Assembly: GCA_037176725.1 (NCBI GenBank)
Contig: JAZBRS010000013.1
Span: 12,341,001-12,405,000, forward strand
Length of the DNA: 64,000 bases
Direction: 5' to 3'
Source: Posidonia oceanica
Taxonomy: Eukaryota > Streptophyta > Magnoliopsida > Alismatales > Posidoniaceae
Positions 53,031 through 63,756 of the stretch are shown here, one piece after another (position 1 is the stretch's first letter; every line of letters starts with the position of its first letter). Under the pieces are notes generated by a model, which searched no databases, was not told where the DNA came from, and was given only the letters and a program-made list of their open reading frames with translations. Made by a program: the position numbers and the translations under genes.

Positions 53031-54704
53031 AGTAGTTCTCGCAACGCTGCCATAGCTCGCGATGCGATCGTGCTATGAGAGAGAGGTGAGAAGTCGCGGT
53101 CAACGGTGAGTCCAGGGAGAGAACTCGACTCGAAAACACCGGGAAAGAAGTGCAAAATGCAAAGGAAAAGGGAGTCGCCATCTAATCTATTAAAAACGGG
53201 AAGACTAGGAAAATCGAGAGAAAACATGCGAGTAAAGCTCAAGCAATGCGAAAAACATGTCAAGCCAACCCAAATGGATATGACACAAGGTCGATGCGGC
53301 CCAGAGAAAGGATAAGGACTCCTGTTACGTGCAAGGAAGGTGTTAGGCACCCCCGACACGCCTGAGGAATCGGTCTTTCTTGGCTTTTCCGCTCTTGTGT
53401 GGCAAAATGTTGGCAGGTTAGTGCTAGTTTATATTCGCCCAGAGGCGATATGCAAGATGCAATTATAAACCATGCAAGTTTAGCAAAACCATGCTCGAAA
53501 ATGATTGATTAAGTCAAAACATCGTAAAAGCGTGATAAACAGCACTAGAAAACAAAACAGACGTCAGAAATAGCAAATCCGGCAAGCAAGAAGCGATGAC
53601 AAGGTGGCTGAACACTCTGTCTGGATCAGGACAAGAGTCACCGATCTGTCAGGCGGTTGGGTTGGTCACCGGTTGGGTGGGTGCCTGAGACTGAGACTCT
53701 GCTTCCCACACAGCAGCATTCATGGCCACGAAAAGGGCGATAAAGCGATGCAAAGTGGAAAATCAAACTTGAAAACCATAGATCACATGCATGATAACAA
53801 GTTCAGCTCGGAAGTAGGTCATGTAAACAAAGCGACAAGGCAGCAAAGCAGGTGGCTCACCCTCTGCTGAAACTGCAGGTTGGGTCGCTAGTTCAAGTAG
53901 CGGCTAGCCCAGTCGCCGCAATAGGGGGCGTCAGGGCTGGTAGCCTCTGAAGCAGGCGACGGCCATGCATAAGATCCCAAGCAGTGGGTTTCATCGCCAA
54001 AAATGATATGGAAATCGAATGCATGAAAGAGATTCAAGCATACAGACATGAAGCTAATACATACAGGAATTGAAAAATGCATTCAGATCTAGAAAATGTT
54101 AAGTGAGTCACGAGGTATGACGGCTTGAAGTCGGCCGGAGGGTTGATTGGAGTTGCAGACCAGTCGTCCGTTGCGGAGGCGATGGACCTGCAACTCCAGT
54201 AGCCCAAACAGCAAACTTCCATGCCTCGCCAAGAACTCAAAACGAAGTCAAATTGAAATTTAAAGCTACAGGCATGCAGATCACAGTACCAAGAATACAA
54301 GCATGTAAACATTATGCAAAATGGAGCCTCGAGTCGGCCGAAGCAGTGACTCAAAGTCTGACCGGAAAATAGAAGCGGTTGCAGGTCAGTCGCCGTCCAA
54401 GCGGGTGGCTGACCTGGCAGTCGGATCATCGGACTTCAACCACCAATTTCACCACCTGGGCGAAGCAAAAAGTGCCGGAGAGGGTCGGAGAAGCACGCCG
54501 GTGTTCCCACGAACCCAACCACACCTTCGGTGTAGAAAATGGTGGACCAAGGCGGTCCACCCACCTCCTCCTCATTTCGCCGCTGGAGCTCGCCGTTCTC
54601 CGACCATAGAGGCGGCCGAAGGGGCGTAGCTCCAGTTGGGAAGCACCGAGGTGTCGAGGAGGATGCGAGGGGGCAGTTACGGGCGAAAGAGGGAGGCTGA
54701 AACC
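53031..54704 (-). repeat. E3 probable 5' LTR, cut by E4
   Basis: It starts as 22927 does and carries the conserved box (53314-53384). Past 53811 it continues with sequence absent from copy 1: an 11-bp inverted repeat (54148-54158 with 54188-54198) and a GC-rich stretch (54310-54700) like the central block of other LTRs. It ends where the E4 LTR begins (TGTAGTAATC at 54705). The LTR start itself is degenerate, so the exact boundary is uncertain. Confidence 0.55.
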
Positions 54705-55032
54705 TGTAGTAATCCCGAATTTCTGATCGTCCATGCATGATACCAAAGCTCGCGTGCACCGATCAAAATAGGCTCACTATATGCGACGGGATCCGAGGGA
54801 AGAAACTTGACTCAGAAACGCTGGCAAAAAGAAGAAAAAGAAATGATAAGACAAATCAAAGTCATCACCATGTCTATTAAGTTGGGAGACAAGGAAAACC
54901 GATGGAAATGCATGAAAAGACATGCAAAACCGCAAGGAGGGTGCAAAGGGATGTGATGCAATGCCATGCTATGCTATGCTATGACTCGTGCCTAGGATGA
55001 AGGAGAGGTCATTGCGGGCCAAGAGAAAGGGT

Positions 55033-55101
55033 AAGGACTCCTGTTACGCACAGGGAAGGTGTTAGGCACCCCCGATACGTCCGAGAATCGGTCTTTCTTA
55101 G
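55033..55101 (-). other. Conserved LTR box with hairpins, E4
   Basis: GGTGTTAGGCACC and CCGA-gaa-TCGG are retained exactly although most of the surrounding LTR has diverged from E1 and E2. Confidence 0.6.
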
Positions 55102-55660
55102 GCAATCTCGCTCACTAATGCAGGAAGATGCTTGCCTAGTACCTAAATGCAATGAATGTCTGATTGCTACGCATGGGAAATAAACGTGTTATCTATGTGC
55201 TCAGCAGCGCTACTAGTGTTCCGAACTGGGCGAACCCTGGTTCGTGAGAACTCCTAGGCAGTAAGCATCATTGCCCTAATGCAAATGTAGGTGATAAGAC
55301 AAAACTGCGGGGAAAGCTATGCAATGCAAGCGACATGCAAGGGATAAAGCAAAAGTGGGCATAGAAAATGGTGCAAATAGTATGAAAATGGTGCGGAAAA
55401 CGATGCAAAAGTGGTGCAGAAAATGGTGCAAAGGCAACGTGCAGATAAAGGCGCAAAAACGATGCAAGCGAGCGACATGCAATAGGGAAAGCAAAAGCGA
55501 GTCCGAGGCGAAAACCACGGGAAAGCGTGCAAGGCAAGGTGCAAAATCAAAACAGGGGGCAGGCAGCATGCACAGGTGTTACAGCATGCCTAAGAAGCAA
55601 TAAAACGTGGAAAACGGCGAATGAAACCAAATCGGCATTTTAAAAACCAAGTTCAGCCAA

Positions 55661-56935
55661 CTACAAGCGTTGGACGCAGCAACTTCTACGTCCAACGTTG
55701 GACGCTGGCATCGCTGGCTTCCAACACCCGCTGGAGGCAAACAGCATGTAGTTTTGGAAAGTTGATGCATTCTAGCTATATGAATGTGATGCAGATGTAG
55801 AGATGCAGGAGAATGGCTGCAGAGCATGTTAAGCAGTCAAGGCAACGAATCAGAAACAAGCTCAGAACAGGATGCAAGCAAAGATCAGCATTTAAACAAG
55901 CAGGGCGTTGGATGCCCGATAGCATGGCGTCCAACGTTAGACGCTAGAGAGACTAGCGTCCAACACAGGCCAAAGGACTGCATAGCAAATCAGCATACAA
56001 ATGATGAACAAAATATGTAAGCATGCATTTAGGCTACTGTAAGATGGTATAGGCTAAACATGCAAGCATAGGATATGAAAAATCCAAGAAAAACAACATC
56101 TGCAACGCATGCAAGGAATAAAGCTCAACCAGAGCGTTGGACGCGAGCTACACCTACGTCCAATATTGGACGCAAGGAACAGCAGCGTACAATGCACTGG
56201 GAGGCACAATCAAACAAAACCCTGCATAAAACTTGGATATAAACTATAAAAGCTGAGGAGCAGTTGCTATGAAGGCTAAGCAAGCATACAAGCGCAGAGA
56301 TCATGCAAACATAGGGATCAGAGCATCATGCAAGCATTTAAACAAGAGTAACTGAGCAGCGATGTAAGACGCTGGTAGCAGCAGCGTCCAGCGTCCTCTA
56401 ACGGAGTGGTCGTGGGAGATCGCTCTTTGCTCTAGAGGTGGTAAATTCTCTCTCAAATGGGTGTGGTGAGCTCTGGAAGGGGGAGAAGTGGCTGGTTTTG
56501 GTGATGGGTGCATGGGTTCTGGCACATGGAAGTGGCTTTGGGCTGATTTTGCAGGCAATTGCAGGCGTGGCACGGCTACTGTGAGTGGGAAATCGACAAG
56601 GGATGTCAGGCGAAGGCGTGGGGCTTGTCAGAAAGGCGAGCAAGTCTTGGTGGTGGCAGGCGGAGGCAGCCAAGGTCAGTGACCACGGTGGGAGTGGAGG
56701 TCACGCTGGGGCGGAGGAGATGGCTTGGCAGGGCAGTTACTCGGCCTTGGCAGCTAGTGGATGGCTTGGAGTGGTGAGTAAGTGGCCGAGGAGACCGGTA
56801 GTAAGTGCGTGCAAGCGGTGGAGGGGACGGGAGATGAGCCAGAGGTGGCGGAGCAGCCGCTGCACCTCCCGGGACGTTGGACGCTAGTGCAGAGCGCGTC
56901 CAACGCTGGACGCTTCCCGTGCCAGTGTCCAACAT
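55661..56935 (-). repeat. Dispersed quasi-palindromic modules in the E4 LTR
   Basis: Modules near 55665, 55903, 56131, 56365 and 56873 contain GCGTTGGACGC and/or GTCCAACGTTGGAC-type palindromes plus GCGTCCAACAC variants. They are separated by unrelated A-rich or GC-rich sequence, so they are dispersed rather than tandem. Confidence 0.6.
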
Positions 56936-57176
56936 GCCCAGGAGGCCAAAGGCTGAAATGGGCTTGGGCCTTGGTTTAAAAAGTTTTTAAAAAAGGGTGT
57001 AAAAGGCTTGGGTGATGGTTTAGGGGTTTAGGGGGGGTTTTAGGGTTGCTTTAGGAATGGGATTTGGTTTTTAAGTCAAAATGGCTTAATCTGAAAAAAG
57101 GAGAGCCATCCCAGAGTCCAGGCAAGTTTGCAGGAGAAACCACCATCTTCTAGGCTGTCAGAATGCGGGGTCTACA

Positions 57177-57191
57177 AATGCCCCTCCCTGA
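57177..57191 (-). other. E4 polypurine tract (PPT)
   Basis: CAGGGAGGGGCATT on the element strand, directly before the LTR start TGTAGACC. It differs from the E1 PPT by its last base. The PPT-side hairpin follows at 57188-57223. Confidence 0.8.
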
Positions 57192-57634
57192 GCAAGGTCA
57201 AGCGTAGCGAGACCGCTGCTCAAGGTTGACAAGACACCCTTCCTGACGCCGGTAGGAGCACAAATTGCTGTAGGCGTGAGTCATTTACCCGGCGAATGCA
57301 CCGAAAATCATGACTCGAAGCCACAATGCAGATGCAAATGAGAATGCTGATGCTGATACAATGCGTGCCAATGCAGATGCAATGCATGCCGATGCAGTTA
57401 TTTATCATGAAATGTTGTTAGTAAAAGAATGCGGTGCTGATGTAGAAGGGATGCAAAGAAAGCTGCAGTGCAATGCATGAGTTCGGTGATTAGTTCGCAA
57501 AAGAGGTGCTTGACAAGACTAATGGGCTTGGCATCTGAGTAGTTAGGGTTGCCAGCCCAACAAGCAAAGGGGCTGGACAATTTGACGGTCGTCAACCGAG
57601 CAGTTAGGGCTGCCAATCCGTAGGGGAACAGATG
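57192..57634 (-). other. E4 3' region next to the PPT, with hairpin units
   Basis: Holds the conserved PPT hairpin, an ATGCAGATGC-rich stretch (57320-57400) and two hairpin units. One reads GTAG-ttaggg-TTGC (wobble pairs) near 57540; the other is a perfect GCAG-ttaggg-CTGC at 57600-57613. No gene is seen. Confidence 0.6.
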
Positions 57635-60500
57635 CAGCTTGTCCTCGCCCGAGTAAGCAAGCAAGAAAGAGCAAGGGGGAAGGCAAGCGTGGGCATCGTC
57701 TGCCCGAAGCGAAGCCACACAAGGGCTGATCCTCGCACGAGGATACAGGGAAGGACTCCAAGCATACGGGGTCTGAGAAGAGCTTGTCCTCACCTGAGGA
57801 AGCAAGTAAGAAAGGAAGAAAGGGGGAGGGCAAGCGTGGGCATCGTCCGCCCAGAGCGAAGCCACGCAAGGGCTGATCCTCGCACGAGGATACAGGGAAG
57901 GACTCCGAGCACATGGGGTACGAGAAGAGCTTGACCTCGCCTGAGGAAGCAAGCACGGTCTCCGTGCGGACGGAGACAGAAAAGGCCTGTCCTGGCCCAA
58001 GGAAGCAAGCAGGGGATTCCACGCAGACATAATCCAAAAGGGGCTTGTCCTCGCTTGAGGAAGCAAGCAGCAGTCTGATCCTCGCCTGAGGAAACAGACA
58101 GGGGACTTCGTCCGCACGGTGCGAAGCCGCCCGAGGGCTTGTCCCCAGCTAGGGAAACAAGCGGGCCCGATCCTTGCCCGAGGAAACAGGAGAGACTTCG
58201 TCCGCAGGGAGCGAAGTCGCAGGAGGGCTTGTCCTCGCCCGAGGAAGCAAGTAGGCGGGTCCCCGTCCACACGGAGCGAAGTCACGCGAAAAGAAAAAAA
58301 GGCTTGTCCTCACCCGAGGAAGCAAGCAGGCTGGACTCTGTCCACACGGAGCGGAGTCGCGCAGAATGCAAGAAGAAAGAGGCTTGTCCTCGCCCGAGGA
58401 AGCAAGTAGGCAGGACTTCGTCCGCACGGAGCGAAGTCACGCGAAAAGAAAAAATGCTTGTCCTCGCTCGAGGAAGCAAGCAGGCGGGACTCCATCTGCA
58501 CAGAGCGGAGTCGCGTAGAAGGCAAGAAGAAAGAAGCTTGTCCTCGCCCAAGGAAGCAAGCAGGCAGGACTCCGTCCGTACGGAGCGAAGTCACGCGGAA
58601 AGGAAAAAGGGCTTGTCCTCGCCCGAGGAAGCAAGCAGGAAGGACTCCATCCGCACGGAGTGGAGTCACGTAGATGGCAAGAAGAAAGAAGCCTGTCCTC
58701 ACTCGAGGAAGCAAGTAGGCGGGACTCCGTCTGCACGGAGCGAAGTCACGACAAAAGAAAAAATGGCTTGTCCTCGCCCGAGGAAGCAAGTAGGCGGGAC
58801 TTCATCCGTACGGAGTGAAGTCACGCGAAAAGGAAAAGGGCTTGTCCTCGCCCGAGGAAGCAAGCAGGTGGGACTCCGTCGACACGGAGTGAAGTCATGC
58901 GAAAAGAAAAAAGGCTTGTCCTCGCCCGAGGAAGCAAGCAAGCGGGACTCCGTCCGCATGGAGTGGAGTCACGCAAAAAGAAAAAAGGCTTGTCCTTGCC
59001 CGAGGAAGCAAGCAGGGGGGACCCCGTCTGCACGGAGCGGAGTCGGATAGAAGGCAAGAAGAAAGAGGCTTGTCCTCGCCCGAAGAAGCAAGCAGGCGGG
59101 ACTCTATCCGCACGGAGCGGAGTCGTGCAGAAGGCAAGAAGAAAGAGGCTTGTCCTCACCTGAGGAAGCAAGCAGGCGGGACTCCGTCCGCATGGAGCGA
59201 AGTCACGTAAAAAGAAAAAAGGCTTGTCCTCGCGCGAGGAAGCAAGCAGGGGGATCCCGTCTGCACGGAGCGGAGTCACGTAGAAGGCAAGAAGAAAGAG
59301 GCTTGTCCTCGCCCGAAGAAGCAAGCAGGCGGGACTCTGTCCGCACGGAGCGGAGTTGTGCAGAAGGCAAGAAGAAAGAGGCTTGTCCTCGCCCGAGGAA
59401 GCAAGCAGGCGGGACTTCGTCTGCACAGAGCGAAGTCACGCGAAATGGAAAATGGGTTGTCCTCGCCCAAGGAAGTAAGTAGGCGGGACCCCGTCCGCAC
59501 GGAGCGGAGTCGCGCAGAAGGCAAGAAGAAAAAGGCTTGTCCTCGCCCGAGGAAGCAAGCAGGCGGGACTCCGTCCGCACGGAGCGGAATCGTGTGAAAA
59601 GAAAAAAGGCTTGTCCTCGCCCGAGGAAGCAAGCAAGCGAGACTTCGTTTGCACGGAGTGAAGTCACGCGAAAAGAAAAAAGGCTTGTCCTCGCCCGAGG
59701 AAGCAAGTAAGCGGGACTCCGTCTGCACGGAGCGGAGTCGCACAGAAAGAAAAATGGCTTGTCCTCGCCTGAGGAAGCAAGCAGGCGAGACCCTGTCCGC
59801 ACGGAGCGGAGTCGCACAGAAAGCAAGAAGAAAGAGGCTTGTCCTCGCCCGAGGAAGCAAGCAGGCAGGACTCCGTCTGCACGGAGCGGAGTCGCGTGAA
59901 AAGAAAGAAGGCTTGTCCTCGCCCGAGGAAGCAAGTAGGCGGGACCCCGTCTGCACGGTGCAGAGTTGCGCAGAAGGCAAGAAGAAAGAGGCTTGTCCTC
60001 GCCTGAGGAAGCAAGCAGGTGGGACTCCGTCTGTACAGAGCGGAGTTGCACGAAAAGAAAAAAGGCTTGTCCTCGCCCAAGGAAGCAAGCAGACGGGGCC
60101 CCATCCGCACAGAGTGGAGTCGCGCGAAAAGGAAAAGGGCTTGTCCTCGCCCAAGGAAGCAAGCAAGCAGGACTCCGTCCGCACGAAGCGAAGTCACGCG
60201 AAAAGAAAAAAAGGCTTGTCCTCGCCCAAGGAAGCAAGCGAGGCACGCATACGCTTATCCTCGGCCGAGGAATAAGAGGGCCTGATCCTCGCCTGACGAA
60301 ACAGGGAAACTCCATCCGCACGAAGATGCCCAGGGCTTGTCCTCGCACGAGGAAGCAAGCGGGTCTTATCCTCGCCCGAGGAAACAAACAGGGGCTCTTT
60401 CCGCATAGAGCCAAGCAGGGCTTGTCCTCACCCGAGGAAGCAAGCGGGCCTGACCTCACACGAGGAAACAAGCGAAAGGCTTCGTTCGCGCGGAGCGAAG
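57635..60500 (-). repeat. E4 large tandem double-hairpin array
   Basis: Thirty-five or so occurrences of CTTGTCCT-type units. The regular part (58228-60230) has 27 units of 72-83 bp, falling into short (about 73-75 bp) and long (about 80 bp) forms. Each unit holds CTTG-CCTC-gccc-GAGG-CAAG and a second arm pair based on ACTCCG...CGGAG(C)GGAGT. Open frames of 200-420 codons run through it on both strands, encoding Arg/Lys/Pro-rich or Leu/Phe/Arg-rich repeats; they follow from the lack of stops in the repeat and are not called as genes. Confidence 0.85.
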
Positions 60501-61059
60501 TCGCACAAGAAGAAAGAAAAGGGAGAGGGAGCGATACCAGAGAGTAGCTAAAAAGATGCCCCTGGTATCAGGGATGATACCAGGAGATTGCCGAAGCATC
60601 CCTAGTATCGAGAAAGCAAGGAAATGCAGACAAAACTGACGTGTTTGCCAAACGAGTAGTTAGGGATACCAACCCAGAGCGATCTGGGCAAAGGCGGTTG
60701 GGACGATGCATGGGTCTACAGAGGTTCTTGCGTGCATGTTGATTGCGGGGGGAGCTTTGCTGCAACTCCCTTGCTGAGGCTGCGGGTTGCATGGTGCTTG
60801 CGGGGGGAACTACTCGACATCCCTTACTGAGCTGCTCTAGGCTGCTTGCAAGGGCTAACGCTCTGAAGTGTTTGATGCGGGTCCTGCGACATCCTGGCAG
60901 GAACAAATATGCAATAGGCAGGGCATGCAACACAAACAAATGGCGTGAAACGTCTTTGTATTGAGTGAATCTCTGGTTACATGCCCATGCTAGGCCAAAA
61001 AGATACAGCATGATTCAAAAAGCTAAACAAACAAGCAACTGCATAGATGCCTAGTTGAG
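60501..61059 (-). other. E4 spacer between ORF3 and the array
   Basis: Contains GTA-gttaggga-TAC at 60656-60669 and the GATGCCCCTGGTATCAG word shared with E1 and E3. The part nearest ORF3 is similar to E2 24520-24660. No gene is seen. Confidence 0.6.
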
Positions 61060-62253
61060 TCAAGCCTTCTTTGTTTTCCAGGAGTCAGGGAACTGGGGGG
61101 CGCTAGGAGGGATCTCATTGAGGGGCCAGAGTCCCTGCACCTCAGCAACATACTCAAGAGTGCATCCTAAGCCCTTCACAGTCGCGATGTCCGTAGACTT
61201 CACTCCATGCCGCATCAAATCTGCTAGTTCTGCTGTAGCTGCTGTTGTGCTGAGAGGGTAAGTCTGCATGAGCCTGGGTGCGGTGCTATCAATAAAGGCG
61301 TCCTGCTGGAAGCCATACTGCCACATGACCCGGATAGGGTGGTATTCCACACCCTCGGTGAATCCTAGCAGCACCACGAGTCGCATGTCGCGGGCACTAA
61401 AGAAGACGGTGAATGGCTCAGCTGCAGATGGGATGATATGCCAAGTTATTGCATCATCCGTCAGCTCAAATAGCTTCTGGAACTCTTCTGGTACACTCTT
61501 GATGGTCCTTGCATGGTCGTTGCTGCAGTATGTTTCGATGGCATGCCTCTGAGGGCGCAGAAGATCCATCTCCAGGTGTGCAGCTAGCCAGATCTGCACA
61601 AGTGCTCCGCAGCCGTGGAAGTGGCGGCAACGGTGTGCGACGCAGTCCAGCCCGCAGTAAGTCTCTGCAAGGACGACTGGTACCAGGTCAATTTGCTGGG
61701 TCACCACTGCAAGTGCAATCTCAGCAATCTCAATTGCAACTGTCATCTGGCCATGCGTGAAGATCAGCTCGCCTAGAAAGCGGGTGACAAATCCCCGGAG
61801 CCACAGCTCGTCTCCGAGTTCAGCACGCTTTTCCATAATTGCATCAAAGTATGCTAGGCGAAGCAGGGGCATGGGCCTGCTGGTGCAGATTAGTCTTTGC
61901 TGGCAGCTTTTGGTAGAGAGCTCAGACAGCTGGCTCAGGACTGTAGTGTACCCATCGTGCCTCATGAAGACCGTAGGTCCCATGATCTTGGAGAAGTCGC
62001 AGGTCCGACGCACTTCCTCCAGCGTAGGAGTCAGCTCTGTCCTACCGAAGCGAAAGACATGATGCGCTGGTTTCCAGAACCTTGCAGCAGCGTAGAGGAG
62101 ATGCCGACTTACTTCGACGTCAGCTACCTTCAGAAGCTTGGATGGAATACCCCATGTGCGCAGCTTCTCGTGGTCAACTTCAGTGAGTTTGCCAATCCAC
62201 TCTCGTAGGGCATCCGAGCAGTGCATGGGGGTGACCAGAGTAGGATAACCCAT
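61060..62253 (-). CDS. E4 ORF3: DUF7745/plant-mobile-domain-like protein, intact
   Basis: 397 residues with an uninterrupted frame; ATG at 62253 with A at -3 and G at +4. The sequence follows the E2 ORF3 product throughout: REWIGKL near residue 17, VEVSRHLLYAAARFWKPAHH about 48-67, LTPTLEEVRR, a middle LAETYCGLD...GCGALVQIWL core, and a basic end (KTKKA). I place it in the DUF7745 (plant mobile domain-related) family by recalled motif pattern. These proteins have no known enzymatic activity; a DNA- or chromatin-related role in transposition is a guess. It is separated from integrase by 1.5 kb, too far for simple reinitiation, so a spliced RNA or its own promoter would be needed. A CAG|GTACC motif lies 48 bp upstream of the start (62297-62303). 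Confidence 0.85.
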   Translation of the reverse strand: MGYPTLVTPMHCSDALREWIGKLTEVDHEKLRTWGIPSKLLKVADVEVSRHLLYAAARFWKPAHHVFRFGRTELTPTLEEVRRTCDFSKIMGPTVFMRHDGYTTVLSQLSELSTKSCQQRLICTSRPMPLLRLAYFDAIMEKRAELGDELWLRGFVTRFLGELIFTHGQMTVAIEIAEIALAVVTQQIDLVPVVLAETYCGLDCVAHRCRHFHGCGALVQIWLAAHLEMDLLRPQRHAIETYCSNDHARTIKSVPEEFQKLFELTDDAITWHIIPSAAEPFTVFFSARDMRLVVLLGFTEGVEYHPIRVMWQYGFQQDAFIDSTAPRLMQTYPLSTTAATAELADLMRHGVKSTDIATVKGLGCTLEYVAEVQGLWPLNEIPPSAPQFPDSWKTKKA

Positions 62254-63756
62254 TGTGCGAGAGGGAGAATGCAGGCTGCTGGTGCAGAAATCTTAGGTAC
62301 CTGTAACCAAGGTTGCAGTTCATCAGATCAGATATAAGCATGTAACCATTGGCTGATAAAGATGCAGATTTCAAAGCTAGCAGTTTAGCATGTTCAACAG
62401 TTAACATTCAGAGTGCAGATATTAAGCATATTCAGACAAAGGCGGTTCTGCTTGTAGGAAAGTGGTTGGTCGGAGCTCTAGACCAGCGCAGCTTGAAGAA
62501 GGTCGATGCGTGCTTGACAGAAGTGCTGTCTCTGTGCCGAGTCAAGTTTTGTAGAGCGGGAAGATAGAAGGAGGGTGATGATTGCTGCTGTGCATGCATG
62601 CAGGGTTTATGATTGATATGCGTAGATATGTGCATGATTTATAATAGATGTTGTAGATGTGTGCATGATTTTTGCTTATACGCTGTAGCCCTCAGCATAT
62701 GGAGTGCTTAGCTCCTGTTGTAGAGGAAGAGAGGGGTCCCTGACTCACTGTACTCTACTCAAACTCTTAACTTGCTGGTGACGCTCAGGAAAGGGTTATT
62801 TGCAGTGTGTGGGTGGTGGGTAGTGAGGATAGGCTCCAGGCCAAACTCCCAAGGACCTATACCTACTCTTTTTGCTCCCTCATAGGCGTGTAGGTTTCCC
62901 CTATCCCTAACTTAGAGGTAATGGGCACCTGGTTGAAGCTGGGGAGCTGCTTGCCAAGCCTTGCTGGGTTTATAGGCTCTACGGGGCTTATGTATTCCCT
63001 AGGCGCAAACTTTAGTTCCTCTCTAAGATAGGTAAAGGGGGCGGGATCGTGCTGCTTGCTTTTTTCTAAGGTTGACTTTTGTCTTCCCTCCTTTTTCTTG
63101 CTTTTTTTCTTTTTCTTGTTCTTCTTTTTTCTTTTCTTCTTTCTTTCCCTTTTTTTTTTTGTGCAGGCTTCCGCTGTCCCTAGCTTAGAGGTAATGGGCG
63201 CCTAAGTTTGAGGTGGGTTTGTAGGCTCCCAGGTGCGAAATGGTGGACCATCTCTGAAGCAGTTCGGAGGGACAGGGTTATGCTACATGCCTCTATCTCT
63301 AGGGCCTGTTTCTGCCTTCGCCTTCTATTTGCCTTTTCATTTATGCCCATGCTCAGACATATTCTATTATGGCTCACATCCTTGCTCATACCCTAGCATG
63401 TTATCTCCCTCGAGAGGTGCAAGTCCTAGGGGTTTGGTTATTTCGCCTATTCTTATTTGAAGGGTGGCTCCCTCACTAGCTAAGACGCCTAAGTTGTGTC
63501 AGGTGAGGCAAGGTAGACTCCTTCTAGAGTAGGCAAGCACATCCGATTTCATCATCGGGCCAAGTGCAATGCGTGATTTTGCTGAGGATTTTTGGGTTTT
63601 TTGCTTGAGATATGCTGAAAGAGGTGGAAATGCAGGGATATGTGCAGAGAGTGCGAGAATGCAGAGGGGCAAGATTGGAATGCAGAAGAATGTACAAAGG
63701 TAGTGAGAATGCAAAGGATAGGACGGAAGAGAACGCCCCGCAAGGCAAGGGCCGAG
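62254..63756 (-). other. E4 region between integrase and ORF3
   Basis: Matches the E2 spacer in parts (62690-62850; 63240-63560) and has the same kind of purine run on the element strand (63059-63166). No open frame with family features is present. Confidence 0.6.

Larger units (their letters stand above)
37564..53811. repeat. Large direct duplication, copy 2 (16.2 kb)
   Basis: Counterpart of 7461-23707. Left of it lie the E2 PBS and interior instead of CCTAG and E1 gag; right of it the E3 LTR continues (AAGTAGGTC...) instead of the E2 hairpin array. The right side of this copy therefore looks like the original arrangement, and the left side of copy 1 keeps the other original flank. Confidence 0.92.
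54705..57176 (-). repeat. E4 3' LTR, 2,472 bp
   Basis: Starts TGTAGTAATC and ends GGGGTCTACA on the plus strand (TGTAGACCCC...GATTACTACA on the element strand), followed by the PPT. Less than half the length of the E1/E2 LTRs. Its first 600 bp align with theirs, including the conserved box at 55033-55101 and a degenerate AAAATGGTGCAAA-type repeat zone (55310-55560). It also holds five dispersed GCGTTGGACGC-type palindromic modules. Confidence 0.85.

Noticed and set aside
58139..60471. Long open frames on both strands (303, 208, 302 and 422 codons) as genes
   Set aside because: They lie wholly inside the E4 tandem array, exist in several frames at once, and only repeat the translation of the 74-80 bp unit.
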